The notes beneath the pieces were generated by a model. It was not told the origin of the DNA. It was given only the letters and a program-made list of their open reading frames with translations, and searched no databases. Of a stretch of DNA of 64,000 nucleotides, positions 7,873 to 17,270 are shown piece by piece. Position 1 is the first letter of the stretch. Every line of letters begins with the position of its first letter. Source of the DNA: Hyphomicrobiales bacterium (GTDB taxonomy: Bacteria; Pseudomonadota; Alphaproteobacteria; Rhizobiales; Beijerinckiaceae); NCBI GenBank assembly GCA_004144595.1, contig SEEM01000005.1, forward strand, positions 124,001 to 188,000, given 5' to 3'. The position numbers and the translations under genes are program-made.

Positions 7873-9483
7873 TCAGAACGGAAGGCGCTTGGGCTTGGCC
7901 CAGCGATACCAGATCGCGATCAGCATCCGGGTCAGCGTCACCGCCGTGATGACGGTGGTGAGGATGCCCAGGATGAACACGACCGCGAAACCGCGCACCG
8001 GGCCGGAGCCGAGCGAGAACAGCGCCACGGCGGCGATCAGCATGGTGACGTTGGAGTCGATGATCGTCGCGAAGGCGCGCTGGAAGCCGGCTTCGAGCGC
8101 CGAGACGAGGCTGCGCCCGGCATGCTCTTCCTCGCGCATGCGCTCGTAGATCAGCACGTTGGAGTCCACCGCCGTGCCGATGGTCAGCACGATGCCGGCG
8201 ATGCCGGGCAGCGTCATCGTCGCGCCGAGGAACGACATCAGGCCGAAGATCAGGCCGACATGGACGAGCAGCGCGATGCTCGCGATCAGGCCGAAGACGC
8301 CGTAGGTCGCGAGCATGTAGATCACCACCAGCACGGTCGCGATCAGGGTCGCCATCTTGCCGGCCTGGATCGAGTCGGCGCCGAGGCCGGGGCCGACGGT
8401 GCGCTCTTCGACGATCGTCATCTTGGCGGGCAGCGCGCCGGCGCGCAGCAGGATCGACAGGTTGTTGACCTGCTCGACCGTAAAGCTGCCGGAGATCTGG
8501 CCGGAGCCGCCCGTGATCGGCGACTGGATCACCGGCGACGAAATCACCTTGTTGTCGAGCACGATCGCCAGCGGGCGGCCGAGATTCTCGGTGGTGATCT
8601 GGCCGAAGCGCTGAGCACCGCGGATATTGAAGCGGAAATTGACGATCGGCGTGCCCGAACGCGAATCGAAAGCCGGCTGAGCGTCGATCAGGTCTGCGCC
8701 GTCGACGACGGGCTGGCGCAGGACCGGCACCATCTGGCCGCCGGCATCCTGCGAGGGCAGCATGTCGACATCGCTGCTGTTGGCATCGCCGACGAGGCGG
8801 AATTCGAGCTTGGCGGTATCGCCGAGGATCTGCTTCAGCCGCTGCGGGTCCTGCAGGCCCGGCACCTGCACGAGAATGCGGTCGAGGCCCTGGCGCTGGA
8901 TGTTCGGCTCGGTCGTACCGAGCGCGTCGACGCGCCGGCGCAGCACTTCCATCGCCTGCTCGACGGCACGGCGGATGCGCTCGTTCGAGCCGGCCTCCGT
9001 GACCGTAAGCTGGATCAGCCCGTCCGGCTGCTCGGTGATATTGATCGACTGGTTGCCGGAGGGCCCGAAGGCGCCGAGCGTACCGACCGGCTGCGCGAGC
9101 TCGCGCAGCTTCGGCATCACGCGCGCGCGCTCCGTCGCATCCGGGACGCGCACCTGAACGCCGCGGGGCGTCGTCTGGATGCCGCCCTGGAAGCTGGCGC
9201 GTTCCTCGCGCAGAATCCGGCGAGCATCGTCGCGCAATTGGGTGATCTGGCTGCGCACCAGCTCGGCCCGGTCGATTTCGAGCAGCACATGCGAGCCGCC
9301 CTGCAGGTCGAGGCCGAGCACGACCGCGTGGGTCGGCAGGAAAGCGCGCGGAATCCAGGACGGCGCGTTGGTTTCGATGGCCTTGCGCGTCTCAGGCGAC
9401 AAGAGGTTCGGCACGGCGAGCCCGCAGCCGATGAGCAGCACGAGCAGGACGAGGATGACCTTGCGGGCCTGGAGACGAAGCAT
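7873..9483 (-). CDS. secD: Protein translocase subunit SecD
   Basis: A 536-residue partner of SecF. A first membrane helix (VILVLLVLLIGCGLAV) is followed by the D1 motif LGLDLQGGSHVLLEID, a large periplasmic P1 region (ending near GALPAKMTIVEERTVGPGLG), and five C-terminal helices including GTAVDSNVLIYERMREE. SecD and SecF are separate genes here, not fused. A strong hairpin lies in the 63-bp gap after yajC. Confidence 0.96.
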   Translation of the reverse strand: MLRLQARKVILVLLVLLIGCGLAVPNLLSPETRKAIETNAPSWIPRAFLPTHAVVLGLDLQGGSHVLLEIDRAELVRSQITQLRDDARRILREERASFQGGIQTTPRGVQVRVPDATERARVMPKLRELAQPVGTLGAFGPSGNQSINITEQPDGLIQLTVTEAGSNERIRRAVEQAMEVLRRRVDALGTTEPNIQRQGLDRILVQVPGLQDPQRLKQILGDTAKLEFRLVGDANSSDVDMLPSQDAGGQMVPVLRQPVVDGADLIDAQPAFDSRSGTPIVNFRFNIRGAQRFGQITTENLGRPLAIVLDNKVISSPVIQSPITGGSGQISGSFTVEQVNNLSILLRAGALPAKMTIVEERTVGPGLGADSIQAGKMATLIATVLVVIYMLATYGVFGLIASIALLVHVGLIFGLMSFLGATMTLPGIAGIVLTIGTAVDSNVLIYERMREEEHAGRSLVSALEAGFQRAFATIIDSNVTMLIAAVALFSLGSGPVRGFAVVFILGILTTVITAVTLTRMLIAIWYRWAKPKRLPF

Positions 9484-9511
9484 CTGCGTGAACAGCCTTG
9501 TTATCGCGCCC

Positions 9512-9532
9512 GGGCTCCCGAATCGGGAGCCC
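9512..9532 (-). other. Intercistronic hairpin between yajC and secD
   Basis: The arms gggctcccg (9512-9520) and cgggagccc (9524-9532) are perfectly complementary around a 3-nt centre. On the transcribed (minus) strand no U-tract follows, so this is more likely an mRNA-stabilising or processing hairpin than a terminator. Confidence 0.6.
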
Positions 9533-9546
9533 TAGCCGCCGCATTC

Positions 9547-9873
9547 TCAGTTCTTGACCGGCTCGCTCTTGGAGCGGACGTCCTGGATCATGCCGCGCAC
9601 GATGCGCACCCGCACGCCGTCGGCGATCTCGACTTCCAGCTCGCCGTCGTCGACGACCTTCGAGACCTTCGCGATCATGCCGCCGGAGGTGACGACCGTG
9701 TCGCCGCGGCGCACGTTCTTGATCAGCTCCTGGTGGCTCTTCGCCCGGCGCTGCTGCGGCCTGATGATCAGGAACCACATGATGACGAAGATCAGCAGGA
9801 ACGGCACGAGCTGGATCAGCATGTCGGCGCCGCCACCGGCTCCTGTCGCCTGGGCGAAAGCGGGGGTGATCAC
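9547..9873 (-). CDS. yajC: Preprotein translocase subunit YajC
   Basis: A 108-residue single-span inner-membrane protein associated with SecDF. An Ala/Gly-rich N-terminus is followed by the helix MLIQLVPFLLIFVIMWFLII and the signature RPQQRRAKSHQELIKNVRRGD, then a small cytoplasmic domain (TVVTSGGMIAKV). I set the start at GTG 9873, which has AGAGGAG upstream and gives the family-typical ITPAFAQA beginning; the in-frame ATG at 9903 would add ten unlikely residues. Confidence 0.93.
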   Translation of the reverse strand: MITPAFAQATGAGGGADMLIQLVPFLLIFVIMWFLIIRPQQRRAKSHQELIKNVRRGDTVVTSGGMIAKVSKVVDDGELEVEIADGVRVRIVRGMIQDVRSKSEPVKN

Positions 9874-10105
9874 GAATACACTCCTCTGGTACGGCGGCGG
9901 CACGCCGCCGACCGCGAATCTCTGATGGAAAGACGTCGGGCCAAACCACCGCCGGCCGCAAAATCGCGCGGACTATAGCCAGCAACGCCGTGAAATCAAT
10001 CGGACGCGCCCGGTCTCCCGGACGCGACCCCTCACCTATGGGCTGGCCGCCATTCGCGCAATGCCCCTTGCGCACGATCCACGGCGCGGTTTAGCTAGCG
10101 AAGAC

Positions 10106-10132
10106 AGCCGTACCGGACGGTACGGTACGGCT
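10106..10132. promoter_or_regulatory. Perfect 9-bp inverted repeat upstream of the DUF815 gene
   Basis: The arms agccgtacc (10106-10114) and ggtacggct (10124-10132) are exact complements separated by 9 bp; the spacer also holds cggtac. The site is 30 bp before the DUF815 start codon in the divergent gap from yajC. Arm size and spacing suit a TetR-like dimer operator, or it could form a 5'-UTR hairpin. Confidence 0.5.
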
Positions 10133-10161
10133 CGACGGAACGAAACGAAGGCCCCGCCGCC

Positions 10162-11046
10162 ATGACCACGACCGAGACCGCTCCCGACCAGACGCTGGCC
10201 ACGCTCCTGCGCATCGCCGACGCGCTGGAGCGCATCGCCCCGCCCCGCCGCAAGGCGGTCGATCTCAAGGCCGCCGATGCCTTCGTCTGGCAGGCGTCGG
10301 GCTCGGAGCTCGTGCCGGTCCCGAAGGTCAACCGCGTCGCGCTCTCGCTTCTGCGCGGGGTCGATCGTGTCCGCGACACGCTGGCGGAGAATACCGAGCG
10401 CTTCGCCAGGGGCCTGCCGGCCAACAACGTCCTGCTCTGGGGCGCGCGCGGCATGGGCAAGTCCTCGCTGGTCAAGGCCGTCCATGCCGACACCAATCTG
10501 CGCCTCGCCGAGGGCGCGCTGCCGCTGAAGCTGATCGAGATTCACCGCGAAGACATCGAGAGCCTGCCCAGGCTGATGAGCCAGCTGCGCGCCGACCCGC
10601 ACCGCGCCATCGTCTTCTGCGACGATCTGTCCTTCGACGGCGACGATACCTCCTACAAGTCGCTGAAGGCGGTTCTCGACGGCGGCGTCGAGGGCCGGCC
10701 CGACAATGTGGTGTTCTACGCCACCTCGAATCGCCGCCACCTGCTGCCGCGCGACATGATGGACAACGAGCGCTCGACCTCCATCAATCCCGGCGAGGCG
10801 ATCGAGGAGAAGGTCTCGCTTTCGGATCGCTTCGGCCTCTGGCTCGGCTTCCACAAATGCAGCCAGGACGAATATCTGGAGATGATCGACGGCTATGCCG
10901 GCCATTTCGGACTGGACGTGGCCGCAGACGAGCTGCGCCGCGACGCGTTGGAATGGTCGACGACGCGCGGCTCGCGCTCCGGCCGCACCGCCTGGCAATA
11001 CATCCAGGACTTGGCCGGCCGGCTGGGGAAGAGGATGGAGACCTGA
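10162..11046 (+). CDS. AAA+ ATPase, DUF815 family
   Basis: A 294-residue cytoplasmic P-loop ATPase. Walker A is GARGMGKS (94-101), and the Walker B-like segment AIVFCDDLSFD is followed by SYKSLKAVLDGGVEGRPDNVVFYATSNRRHL, all hallmarks of DUF815. The C-terminal part FGLWLGFHKCSQDEYLEMIDGYA is also conserved. The biological role of the family is unsettled. It is transcribed alone, divergently from yajC, and ends in a family A repeat and a terminator. Confidence 0.9.
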   Translation: MTTTETAPDQTLATLLRIADALERIAPPRRKAVDLKAADAFVWQASGSELVPVPKVNRVALSLLRGVDRVRDTLAENTERFARGLPANNVLLWGARGMGKSSLVKAVHADTNLRLAEGALPLKLIEIHREDIESLPRLMSQLRADPHRAIVFCDDLSFDGDDTSYKSLKAVLDGGVEGRPDNVVFYATSNRRHLLPRDMMDNERSTSINPGEAIEEKVSLSDRFGLWLGFHKCSQDEYLEMIDGYAGHFGLDVAADELRRDALEWSTTRGSRSGRTAWQYIQDLAGRLGKRMET

Positions 11047-11050
11047 GGGC

Positions 11051-11137
11051 CTCATTCTCGGGCTTGACCCGAGAATCTCAGTCCGGAAGAGGCGCCTTCT
11101 TCTGCCCGAGATGCCCGGGTCAAGCCCGGGCATGACA
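11051..11137. repeat. Family A paired-palindrome repeat, copy 3
   Basis: ctcattctcgggcttgaccc then gagaatctca forms the left hairpin; gagatgcccgggtcaagccc then gggcatgaca forms the right one. This is the clearest example of two complete inverted modules. It starts 4 bp after the DUF815 stop codon. Confidence 0.85.
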
Positions 11138-11160
11138 ACTCGCGGAAACGCAAATGAAAA

Positions 11161-11195
11161 CGGGGCCGCCCTTTTCTGGAGCGGCCCCGTTCTTT
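11161..11195. terminator. Bidirectional terminator between DUF815 and nlpD genes
   Basis: Nine-bp stem cggggccgc / gcggccccg around an 11-nt loop. It is followed by ttctttt on the plus strand and preceded by aatgaaaa, giving ttttcatt on the minus strand. It fits termination of both convergent transcripts. Confidence 0.8.
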
Positions 11196-11253
11196 TCGAT
11201 CGGGAGGGTCTCGCGAACCGATCGAATGGGGAAATGGTGTCCGGGACTGCGGA

Positions 11254-12633
11254 TCAGTTGTTCAGATAAGGCGTCGGATCGACCGGCGCCGAGCCCTTGC
11301 GCAGTTCGAAGTGGAGCTGCGGCGAGGAGACGTTGCCGGTCTGGCCGGAATTCGCCACGACCTGGCCGCGCTTCACCGCGTCGCCGCGCTTCACCTTGAG
11401 CTCGCCGTTATGGGCATAGGCCGAGACGTAGCCGTTCGGGTGGCGGATCAGGACGAGATTGCCATAGCCCTTCAGCTCGCTGCCGGCATAGGCGACCGTG
11501 CCGCCCTCGGCCGCCTTGATCGGCGTACCCTCGGGAACCGCGATGTTGATGCCTTCGTTGCCGCCCTTGCCGCTATAGCCGGAAATCACGCGGCCGCGCG
11601 CCGGCCAGCGGAAATCCGCCTTGTCGGATGCCGAAGCCGCCTCGTCTTCCTGCTTCGGAATACTGGCGGTGGTCTTCGGCTCGGCGACGGGCTCGGACTT
11701 GGGGATCGCGGTCGCCTTCGGCTCGGCCGCGGGAGCGCTCGCCACGACGACCGGCTTTGCCGGCTGGGCGGCCGGCGCAGCGGTCTTCACCGGCTTCGCC
11801 TCGGGCGCAGGCTTCACGGCAGCGACCGGCGCAGCGGCAGGCTTGGCGGCCGGCGTCGGCAGGGCCGCGGTCTTGCGGGCATCCGCCTTGGCCTTGGCCT
11901 CGGCGGCAAAGCGCGCGCGGGATTCCTTCATGGCCTGGGCGTCGGCAGCAGCTTTCGCCTTGGCTTCAATGGCGGCAGCAGCCTTCGCCTCGGCGGCAGC
12001 CTTGGCCTGCGCCTTGGGATCGACGGCAGCCGGAGGCGTAGCGCGCGGGGCAGCGGACGGCCCGGCGACGAAGCGCTGTGTCTCGACCGGCGCCTGAGCG
12101 ACCTGGCGAACCGGCGCCGGAGCAGCGGCGGAAGCCGAGCCCGACGCGTTATAGACGGGGATGGTGATGCGCGTGCCGGGAGCGACGTTGGCGTTGTTCA
12201 GACCATTCGCCGACATGATGGCGGCGCGGGGGACGCCGTAGCGCGACGAGATCGTATCGAGGGACTCGCCCTGAGCGAGCACGACAGGCGTGCCGCCCTG
12301 CGCGGACCAGCCGGAAGCGCCGCCCGAAACGGCCTGCGGGGCCGGCGCGCTCAACGCGACAGAGGACTGCGGCGCCGGCAGAGGCTGCGCCCGGACGACG
12401 GGCGGGGAAGCCACCGGCTGCAAGGGCGCACTGGAGACCTGCCCGATCGAGCCGGTCGTGGCCGGATCGCGAATGGGTGCAGGCGCCTGCGCCGACCTGA
12501 AGGGGCTGTCGAACGGCGTCTCGGTGAAACGCATCGTGTCCGAAGAGCACGCACTGACGCCTACGGCGAACAGGCACACCGTCGACAGACGGCGAAGAGC
12601 GCGGGGATTGATCGATCCGGCTTGACTACGCAT
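11254..12633 (-). CDS. nlpD: NlpD-like lipoprotein: LysM + degenerate LytM (M23) domain
   Basis: A 459-residue outer-membrane lipoprotein. The lipobox VSAC is near residue 29. A LysM domain (VVLAQGESLDTISSRYGVPRA) precedes a long Ala/Lys/Pro-rich linker and a C-terminal M23 fold. The M23 metal ligands are largely lost: GNEGINIAV lacks the His and Asp, and the HxH motif reads QLHFEL. It is therefore probably a non-catalytic activator of N-acetylmuramyl-L-alanine amidases, as for E. coli NlpD/EnvC. The order surE-pcm-nlpD matches E. coli, though rpoS is absent. No good Shine-Dalgarno is visible at the ATG. Confidence 0.85.
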   Translation of the reverse strand: MRSQAGSINPRALRRLSTVCLFAVGVSACSSDTMRFTETPFDSPFRSAQAPAPIRDPATTGSIGQVSSAPLQPVASPPVVRAQPLPAPQSSVALSAPAPQAVSGGASGWSAQGGTPVVLAQGESLDTISSRYGVPRAAIMSANGLNNANVAPGTRITIPVYNASGSASAAAPAPVRQVAQAPVETQRFVAGPSAAPRATPPAAVDPKAQAKAAAEAKAAAAIEAKAKAAADAQAMKESRARFAAEAKAKADARKTAALPTPAAKPAAAPVAAVKPAPEAKPVKTAAPAAQPAKPVVVASAPAAEPKATAIPKSEPVAEPKTTASIPKQEDEAASASDKADFRWPARGRVISGYSGKGGNEGINIAVPEGTPIKAAEGGTVAYAGSELKGYGNLVLIRHPNGYVSAYAHNGELKVKRGDAVKRGQVVANSGQTGNVSSPQLHFELRKGSAPVDPTPYLNN

Positions 12634-12778
12634 GAACAGAGTACTCGCGAACGACGCAACTCGATGGGGTGATTAAACTCCTGTTGAGGTTACGAAACCG
12701 TTTCGCTCGCGCCGCCGTCTTCACTTTTTTGGATTTTTCGGAAAGCGCTCTCGCGCAGGCGATCGACGCGGCAGAAGC

Positions 12779-13441
12779 CTAAAGAGCGCGCGAGCGGCCG
12801 GGAATCAGTGGTGGCAGGCGCAGCGCCGGCCCGGTCGCATGGTCGAACTGGCCGTCATCGAGATGCGTGACCACCACCCGCCGCGCCGCGCCCTCGACGC
12901 GGAGCGCCCCCACCAGGCGCCCACCGGGCGAAAGCCGCGCCAGAAGTGCTTCCGGCACTGCTTGTGTGACGCCGTTGACGAGGATCCGGTCGAAACGACC
13001 GAGCGTCCGATCGGGCTGGAAGCCGTCGGCATGGCGCAGGTCGACGACCCCGCCGAATCCACTGCTCAGGACGCGCTCGTGCGCGGCCAGCGCCAGGGAG
13101 CGGTAGCGCTCCAGCGAGACGACCTCGCCACCCATCGCGGCAAGCACGGCCGAGACATAGCCGGAACCGGTCCCGACCTCGAGCACCCGTGCGCCCGGCT
13201 GCATGTCGAGCGCCACGAGCAGGTTGGCGACGGTATGCGGCGCCGTCATCGTCTGGCCGCAGGGCAGCGGCACCGACACGTCCTGGCGGGCGAGGTCGGC
13301 AAAGCGGGCCGGCGCGAAACGGTCGCGCGGCACCCGCTCCATCGCGCGCAGCAGCGCGAGATCGCGCACGCCCCGCGCCCGGAGCGAGAGCAGGAAGGCG
13401 ACCGTGCGCTCGCCTTCACTGGCCGGCGCCTCCTCGCTCAT
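12779..13441 (-). CDS. pcm: Protein-L-isoaspartate O-methyltransferase
   Basis: A 220-residue SAM-dependent enzyme that repairs isoaspartyl residues in damaged proteins. VPLPCGQTMTAPHTVA is the PCMT family motif (usually with a Ser-type residue near the catalytic position), and VLEVGTGSGYVSAVLA is the SAM-binding loop. Length fits the family. It lies 20 bp downstream of surE and 146 bp upstream of nlpD on the same strand. Confidence 0.93.
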   Translation of the reverse strand: MSEEAPASEGERTVAFLLSLRARGVRDLALLRAMERVPRDRFAPARFADLARQDVSVPLPCGQTMTAPHTVANLLVALDMQPGARVLEVGTGSGYVSAVLAAMGGEVVSLERYRSLALAAHERVLSSGFGGVVDLRHADGFQPDRTLGRFDRILVNGVTQAVPEALLARLSPGGRLVGALRVEGAARRVVVTHLDDGQFDHATGPALRLPPLIPGRSRAL

Positions 13442-13461
13442 TGTCCCTCTCTGCTCCTGAC

Positions 13462-14223
13462 TCAGGCGAAGATCTGCGCAAAGCGCGTCAGCGTCGGCTC
13501 ATGCGTCAGGTCGAGTTCGAGCGGGGTCACCGAGATGCGCTTCTCCGCGAGCGCCTTCAGGTCGGTGCCGTTGGCCGGCTCGTTTCGGCTGCGCTGGAAG
13601 GCGATCCAGTAATAGGGATTGCCGCGCCCGTCCTTGCGGGGCTCCAGCTGCACCAGCTCCTGGTCGCGCCGCCCCTGCACGGTGACGGCGACGCCCTCGA
13701 CCTCGTCCGGGCCCGCATTTGGGAAGTTGAGGTTGAACAGCACGCCCTCCGGAATGCCCTCCTCCAGCAGGCGCCGGATGATGCCCGGCGCATGTCCCTC
13801 AGCGCAGTCCCAGCGGATCTGTTCGCGATTGCCCGGCGCATAGGCCTGGCTCAGCGCGATCGAGGGCACGCCGAGCAGCGTGCCTTCCATCGCCGCCGCG
13901 ATCGTGCCGGAATAGGTCACGTCCTCCGCGACGTTCGAGCCGCGGTTGATGCCGGAAAGCACGAGATCGGGCCGCGCGTCGGCCATGACGGCGCGCACCG
14001 CCATAATCACGCAATCGGTCGGCGTGCCCTGCACCGCGAAACGCTTCGCCTCGATCTGGCGCAGCCGCAGCGGGTTCGACAGCGACAGCGAATGCGCGAC
14101 GCCCGACTGGTCGGTCTCGGGCGCCACGACCCAGACGTCGTCGGAGAGCTGGCGCGCGATTCGCTCCAGCACGGCCAGGCCCTCGGCATGGATGCCGTCG
14201 TCATTGGTAACGAGGATACGCAT
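13462..14223 (-). CDS. surE: 5'/3'-nucleotidase SurE
   Basis: A 253-residue metal-dependent nucleoside-monophosphate phosphatase. [16 protein letters not shown] carries the Asp pair that binds the metal. [38 protein letters not shown] and a LLFNLNFPN-like segment ([18 protein letters not shown]) are family signatures. It begins 3 bp after the serS stop, so translation is coupled. Confidence 0.96.
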   Translation of the reverse strand: MRILVTNDDGIHAEGLAVLERIARQLSDDVWVVAPETDQSGVAHSLSLSNPLRLRQIEAKRFAVQGTPTDCVIMAVRAVMADARPDLVLSGINRGSNVAEDVTYSGTIAAAMEGTLLGVPSIALSQAYAPGNREQIRWDCAEGHAPGIIRRLLEEGIPEGVLFNLNFPNAGPDEVEGVAVTVQGRRDQELVQLEPRKDGRGNPYYWIAFQRSRNEPANGTDLKALAEKRISVTPLELDLTHEPTLTRFAQIFA

Positions 14224-14226
14224 ATC

Positions 14227-15528
14227 TCAGGCCGCCTTCTCGATCCGCGTCACGCCGCGCATATAGGGCACCAGAACGTCCGGCACGGTGATCGAGCCGT
14301 CGGCGTTCTGGTAGTTCTCCATCACCGCGATCAGCGCGCGGCCAACCGCCGTGCCCGAGCCGTTGAGGGTGTGCACGAAGAACGGCCCCTTGCCGTCCTT
14401 CGTCTTGTAGCGCGCGTTCATGCGCCTTGCCTGGAAATCGCCGCAGACCGAGCAGGACGAAATCTCGCGATAGGTCTTCTGGCCGGGCAGCCAGGCCTCG
14501 ATGTCCCAGGTCTTCTGCGAGGCGAAGCCCATGTCGCCGCTGCACAACGTCATGACGCGATAATGCATGTCGAGCTTCCTGAGCACGGCCTCGGCGCAGG
14601 CGAGCATGCGCGCATGCTCCTCGCGCGACTTCTCCGGCGCCGTGATCGAAACCAGTTCGACCTTCTCGAACTGGTGCTGGCGCAGCATGCCGCGCGTGTC
14701 GCGCCCGGCAGAGCCGGCTTCCGACCGAAAGCAGGGCGTGAGCGCGGTGAATCGAAGCGGCAGCTCCTCCTCGGAGAGAATTGATTCCCTTGCCAGATTG
14801 GTCAGCGGCACCTCGGCGGTCGGGATGAGCCAGTGCTCTTCCCCGGCCCGGAACTGATCGTCCCGAAACTTCGGCAATTGCGCCGTGCCGAACATCGCAT
14901 CGTCGCGCACGAGAAGCGGCGGATTGACCTCGGTATAGCCGTGCTCTTCCGTGTGTGTGTCGAGCATGAACTGCCCGATCGCCCGCGACAACCGCGCGAC
15001 CCCACTTTGCAGCACGACGAAGCGCGAGCCGGAGAGCTTGGCCGCCTTCTCGAAATCCATCTGGCCGAGCGCCTCGCCCAGCTCGAAATGCTGCTTGGGA
15101 TCGTTGACGCCCTTGAGCAGCCCGCGCTCCTCCGGCTTCACGCCATGGACATGCAGCACGACATTGCCGTGCTCGTCGGCGCCATCCGGCACATCGTCGA
15201 AAGGCATATTCGGGATTGCGGCAAGTTCCTTGTCGAGCGCGTCCTTGGCCGCCTTTTCCTCGGCCTCCAGCGCCGGCTGCGCTTCCTTCAGCGCCGCGAC
15301 CTCGGCCTTCAGCTTATCGGCGAGCGCGACATCCTTCGCGCCCATCGCCTTGCCGATTTCCTTGGAGAGGGCGTTGCGGCGCTCCTGCGTGGCCTGAGCC
15401 TTAGCGATCGACGAGCGGCGGACATCGTCGAGTTCGAGCAGCGAGGACGACAGCGGCGCCAGGCCCCTGCGTTCAAGCCCCTTGTCGAACGCCGCGGCGT
15501 TCTCGCGAATCCATCTGATGTCGTACAT
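14227..15528 (-). CDS. serS: Serine-tRNA ligase
   Basis: A 433-residue class II synthetase. The N-terminal helical arm (about residues 30-100, rich in Lys/Glu/Ala) is the coiled coil that grips the tRNA-Ser long variable arm. Motif 2 is [20 protein letters not shown] followed by [28 protein letters not shown] and the motif 3 region [18 protein letters not shown] complete the active site. It is the first gene of a serS-surE-pcm run. Confidence 0.97.
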   Translation of the reverse strand: MYDIRWIRENAAAFDKGLERRGLAPLSSSLLELDDVRRSSIAKAQATQERRNALSKEIGKAMGAKDVALADKLKAEVAALKEAQPALEAEEKAAKDALDKELAAIPNMPFDDVPDGADEHGNVVLHVHGVKPEERGLLKGVNDPKQHFELGEALGQMDFEKAAKLSGSRFVVLQSGVARLSRAIGQFMLDTHTEEHGYTEVNPPLLVRDDAMFGTAQLPKFRDDQFRAGEEHWLIPTAEVPLTNLARESILSEEELPLRFTALTPCFRSEAGSAGRDTRGMLRQHQFEKVELVSITAPEKSREEHARMLACAEAVLRKLDMHYRVMTLCSGDMGFASQKTWDIEAWLPGQKTYREISSCSVCGDFQARRMNARYKTKDGKGPFFVHTLNGSGTAVGRALIAVMENYQNADGSITVPDVLVPYMRGVTRIEKAA

Positions 15529-15633
15529 CGTCGTCCGGCCATGCCATCGCTGCGGAATGCAGCGTTGGATGCTCTAGACCGGGATCGCGCGCGAGGGAAC
15601 CACCGAGATCGGCATTCCGCGCACCAACCGCAT

Positions 15634-15723
15634 CATGGTCGGGCCTGTCCGACCATTCACGTCTTCACCCTTCGAGCGTGGCGTTCAAGACGTGGATGCT
15701 CGCCACAAGGGCGAGCACGACGG
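15634..15723. repeat. Family B paired-palindrome repeat, copy 1
   Basis: Runs from catggtcgggcctgtccgac through cattcacgtcttcaccctt to acgtggatgctcgccacaag then ggcgagcacgacgg. It fills most of the tatC-serS gap. Family B is recognised by the acgtc/gacgt inner arms. Bases 15529-15633 show nothing else. Confidence 0.75.
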
Positions 15724-15730
15724 AAGCGCC

Positions 15731-16543
15731 CTACTCCGCAGCGTCCGCTTCCGCCTTCGCGGCCTCGCCCTTCTTCTCGACCCGGCGCACCGAGAACACC
15801 GAGAGTTCGTAAAGGATCATCATCGGGACCGCGAGCATGAGCTGCGAGATCACGTCCGGCGGGGTCAGCACGGCGGCCACGACGAAGACGAAGACGATGG
15901 CGTAGCGGCGCTTTTCCTTCAGGAACTTCGAATCGATGATGCCGGCCTGCCCGAGAAGGGTCAGGACGACCGGCAGCTGGAAGGCGACGCCGAAGGCGAA
16001 GATGAGCGTCATGATCAGCGAGAGATATTCGCTGACCTTCGGCAGCAGGGCGATGCCGGCCTGGGTCTCGGTCGCGGCCTGCTGCATGCCGAGCGAGAAC
16101 TTCATCAGCACCGGCATGGCGAAGAAGAAGACCAGCGCGGCCCCAAGCGTGAAGAAAAGCGGGGTCGCCACAAGATAGGGCGCGAAGGCCGCCTTCTCGT
16201 TCTTGTAAAGGCCGGGCGCGACGAACTTGTAGACCTGCGTCGCGATCACCGGGAAGGCGAAGAAGCCGGCGCCGAACGCCGCCACCTTGATATGGGTGAA
16301 CAGCAGCTCGAGCGGGCCGGTATAGATCAACTGCGCATTGGCGGCGCTGCCGGCGGCCCAGACATAGGGCAGCACCAGGATGTTGTAGATCTGCGTCGAG
16401 AAACCAAAGCAGATGAAGAACATGATCAGGAAGGCGATCAGCGACTTGATCAGTCGCGAGCGCAATTCGACGAGATGCTCGATAAGCGGCGCGCGCGAAG
16501 CCTCGATCTCGTCGTCGCCGTCCCGCGGATTGGCGACGCTCAT
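15731..16543 (-). CDS. tatC: Sec-independent protein translocase TatC
   Basis: A 270-residue inner-membrane receptor of the twin-arginine pathway, with six predicted membrane helices. [21 protein letters not shown] is the conserved N-terminal signature, and [20 protein letters not shown] lies before helices 5-6. Its ATG overlaps the tatB stop (ATGA). Several Tat-type signals are seen in this window (TRAP binding protein, Kelch protein, two L,D-transpeptidases). Confidence 0.97.
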   Translation of the reverse strand: MSVANPRDGDDEIEASRAPLIEHLVELRSRLIKSLIAFLIMFFICFGFSTQIYNILVLPYVWAAGSAANAQLIYTGPLELLFTHIKVAAFGAGFFAFPVIATQVYKFVAPGLYKNEKAAFAPYLVATPLFFTLGAALVFFFAMPVLMKFSLGMQQAATETQAGIALLPKVSEYLSLIMTLIFAFGVAFQLPVVLTLLGQAGIIDSKFLKEKRRYAIVFVFVVAAVLTPPDVISQLMLAVPMMILYELSVFSVRRVEKKGEAAKAEADAAE

Positions 16544-17229
16544 GCGGAGTTCTCCTCGCCCTTGGCGATCTTGCGCTTGCGGGCAGCAGGCTTGGCGGCT
16601 TCAGCCGGAACGGCGGAAAGCTTCGGCTTGCGCACGGCGGCTTTCGCAGCCTTGGCCGGCGCGGTCACGGCGGCAGCCGGAGCCTGTGCTTCGGCAACGG
16701 CTGGAGCTTCGACCGCCTTGGCGCTGCGCTTGCGGGCAGGCTTCGCCGGAACGGACTCTGCCACGACGACCGGGGCGACCGGCGCCTCGACAGCGGGAGC
16801 AACCGGCTCGGCCGCGGGCTTGCGGGCTCGTTTCGGCTTATCGGCAGGCTTCGGCGCTTCAGGTACGATCTCGACCGGCGGCAGCGGCTCCGGCGGCGGC
16901 AGCGAAGCGAGCTTTGCCTCGGCCTCCTTCAGCGCGGCCTCGTCCGGCTTCGGCGTCTCGAATTCCTTGGGGGAATCGATCGGCTTGAAATCGCTGTTCA
17001 GCGAGTTCGATACCGATCCGCCGACATCCTCGACCTGCTTCTTCAGGTCGGCGAGTTCGGCCTCGCGCATCGCCTCGTTGAACTGCCCCTGAAATTCCGA
17101 CGCCATGCGTCTGACACGGCCGATCGTCTGGCCGACCGTACGCAGGGCCTTGGGCAGGTCCTTAGGGCCGATCACAACCAGCGCAACCGCGCCGATCAGG
17201 ACCATCTCGCTCCAGGCGATGTCGAACAT
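16540..17229 (-). CDS. tatB: Sec-independent protein translocase TatB
   Basis: A 229-residue Tat subunit. The short N-terminal helix [22 protein letters not shown] with the conserved Glu and GP hinge is followed by an amphipathic helix ([22 protein letters not shown]). A long Ala/Pro/Lys-rich tail of about 140 residues follows, common in Rhizobiales. It lies between tatA and tatC and overlaps tatC by 4 bp. Confidence 0.95.
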   Translation of the reverse strand: MFDIAWSEMVLIGAVALVVIGPKDLPKALRTVGQTIGRVRRMASEFQGQFNEAMREAELADLKKQVEDVGGSVSNSLNSDFKPIDSPKEFETPKPDEAALKEAEAKLASLPPPEPLPPVEIVPEAPKPADKPKRARKPAAEPVAPAVEAPVAPVVVAESVPAKPARKRSAKAVEAPAVAEAQAPAAAVTAPAKAAKAAVRKPKLSAVPAEAAKPAARKRKIAKGEENSA

Positions 17230-17270
17230 CGACGGCTCGTCCTCTCAAGCCTGCGCTCCGCCGCACCGGA

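Noticed and set aside
7327-9978. 883-codon plus-strand open frame opposite secF, secD and yajC
   Set aside because: It mirrors three clear genes; composition (Arg, Asp, His, Ala-rich) is typical of an antisense frame in GC-rich DNA.
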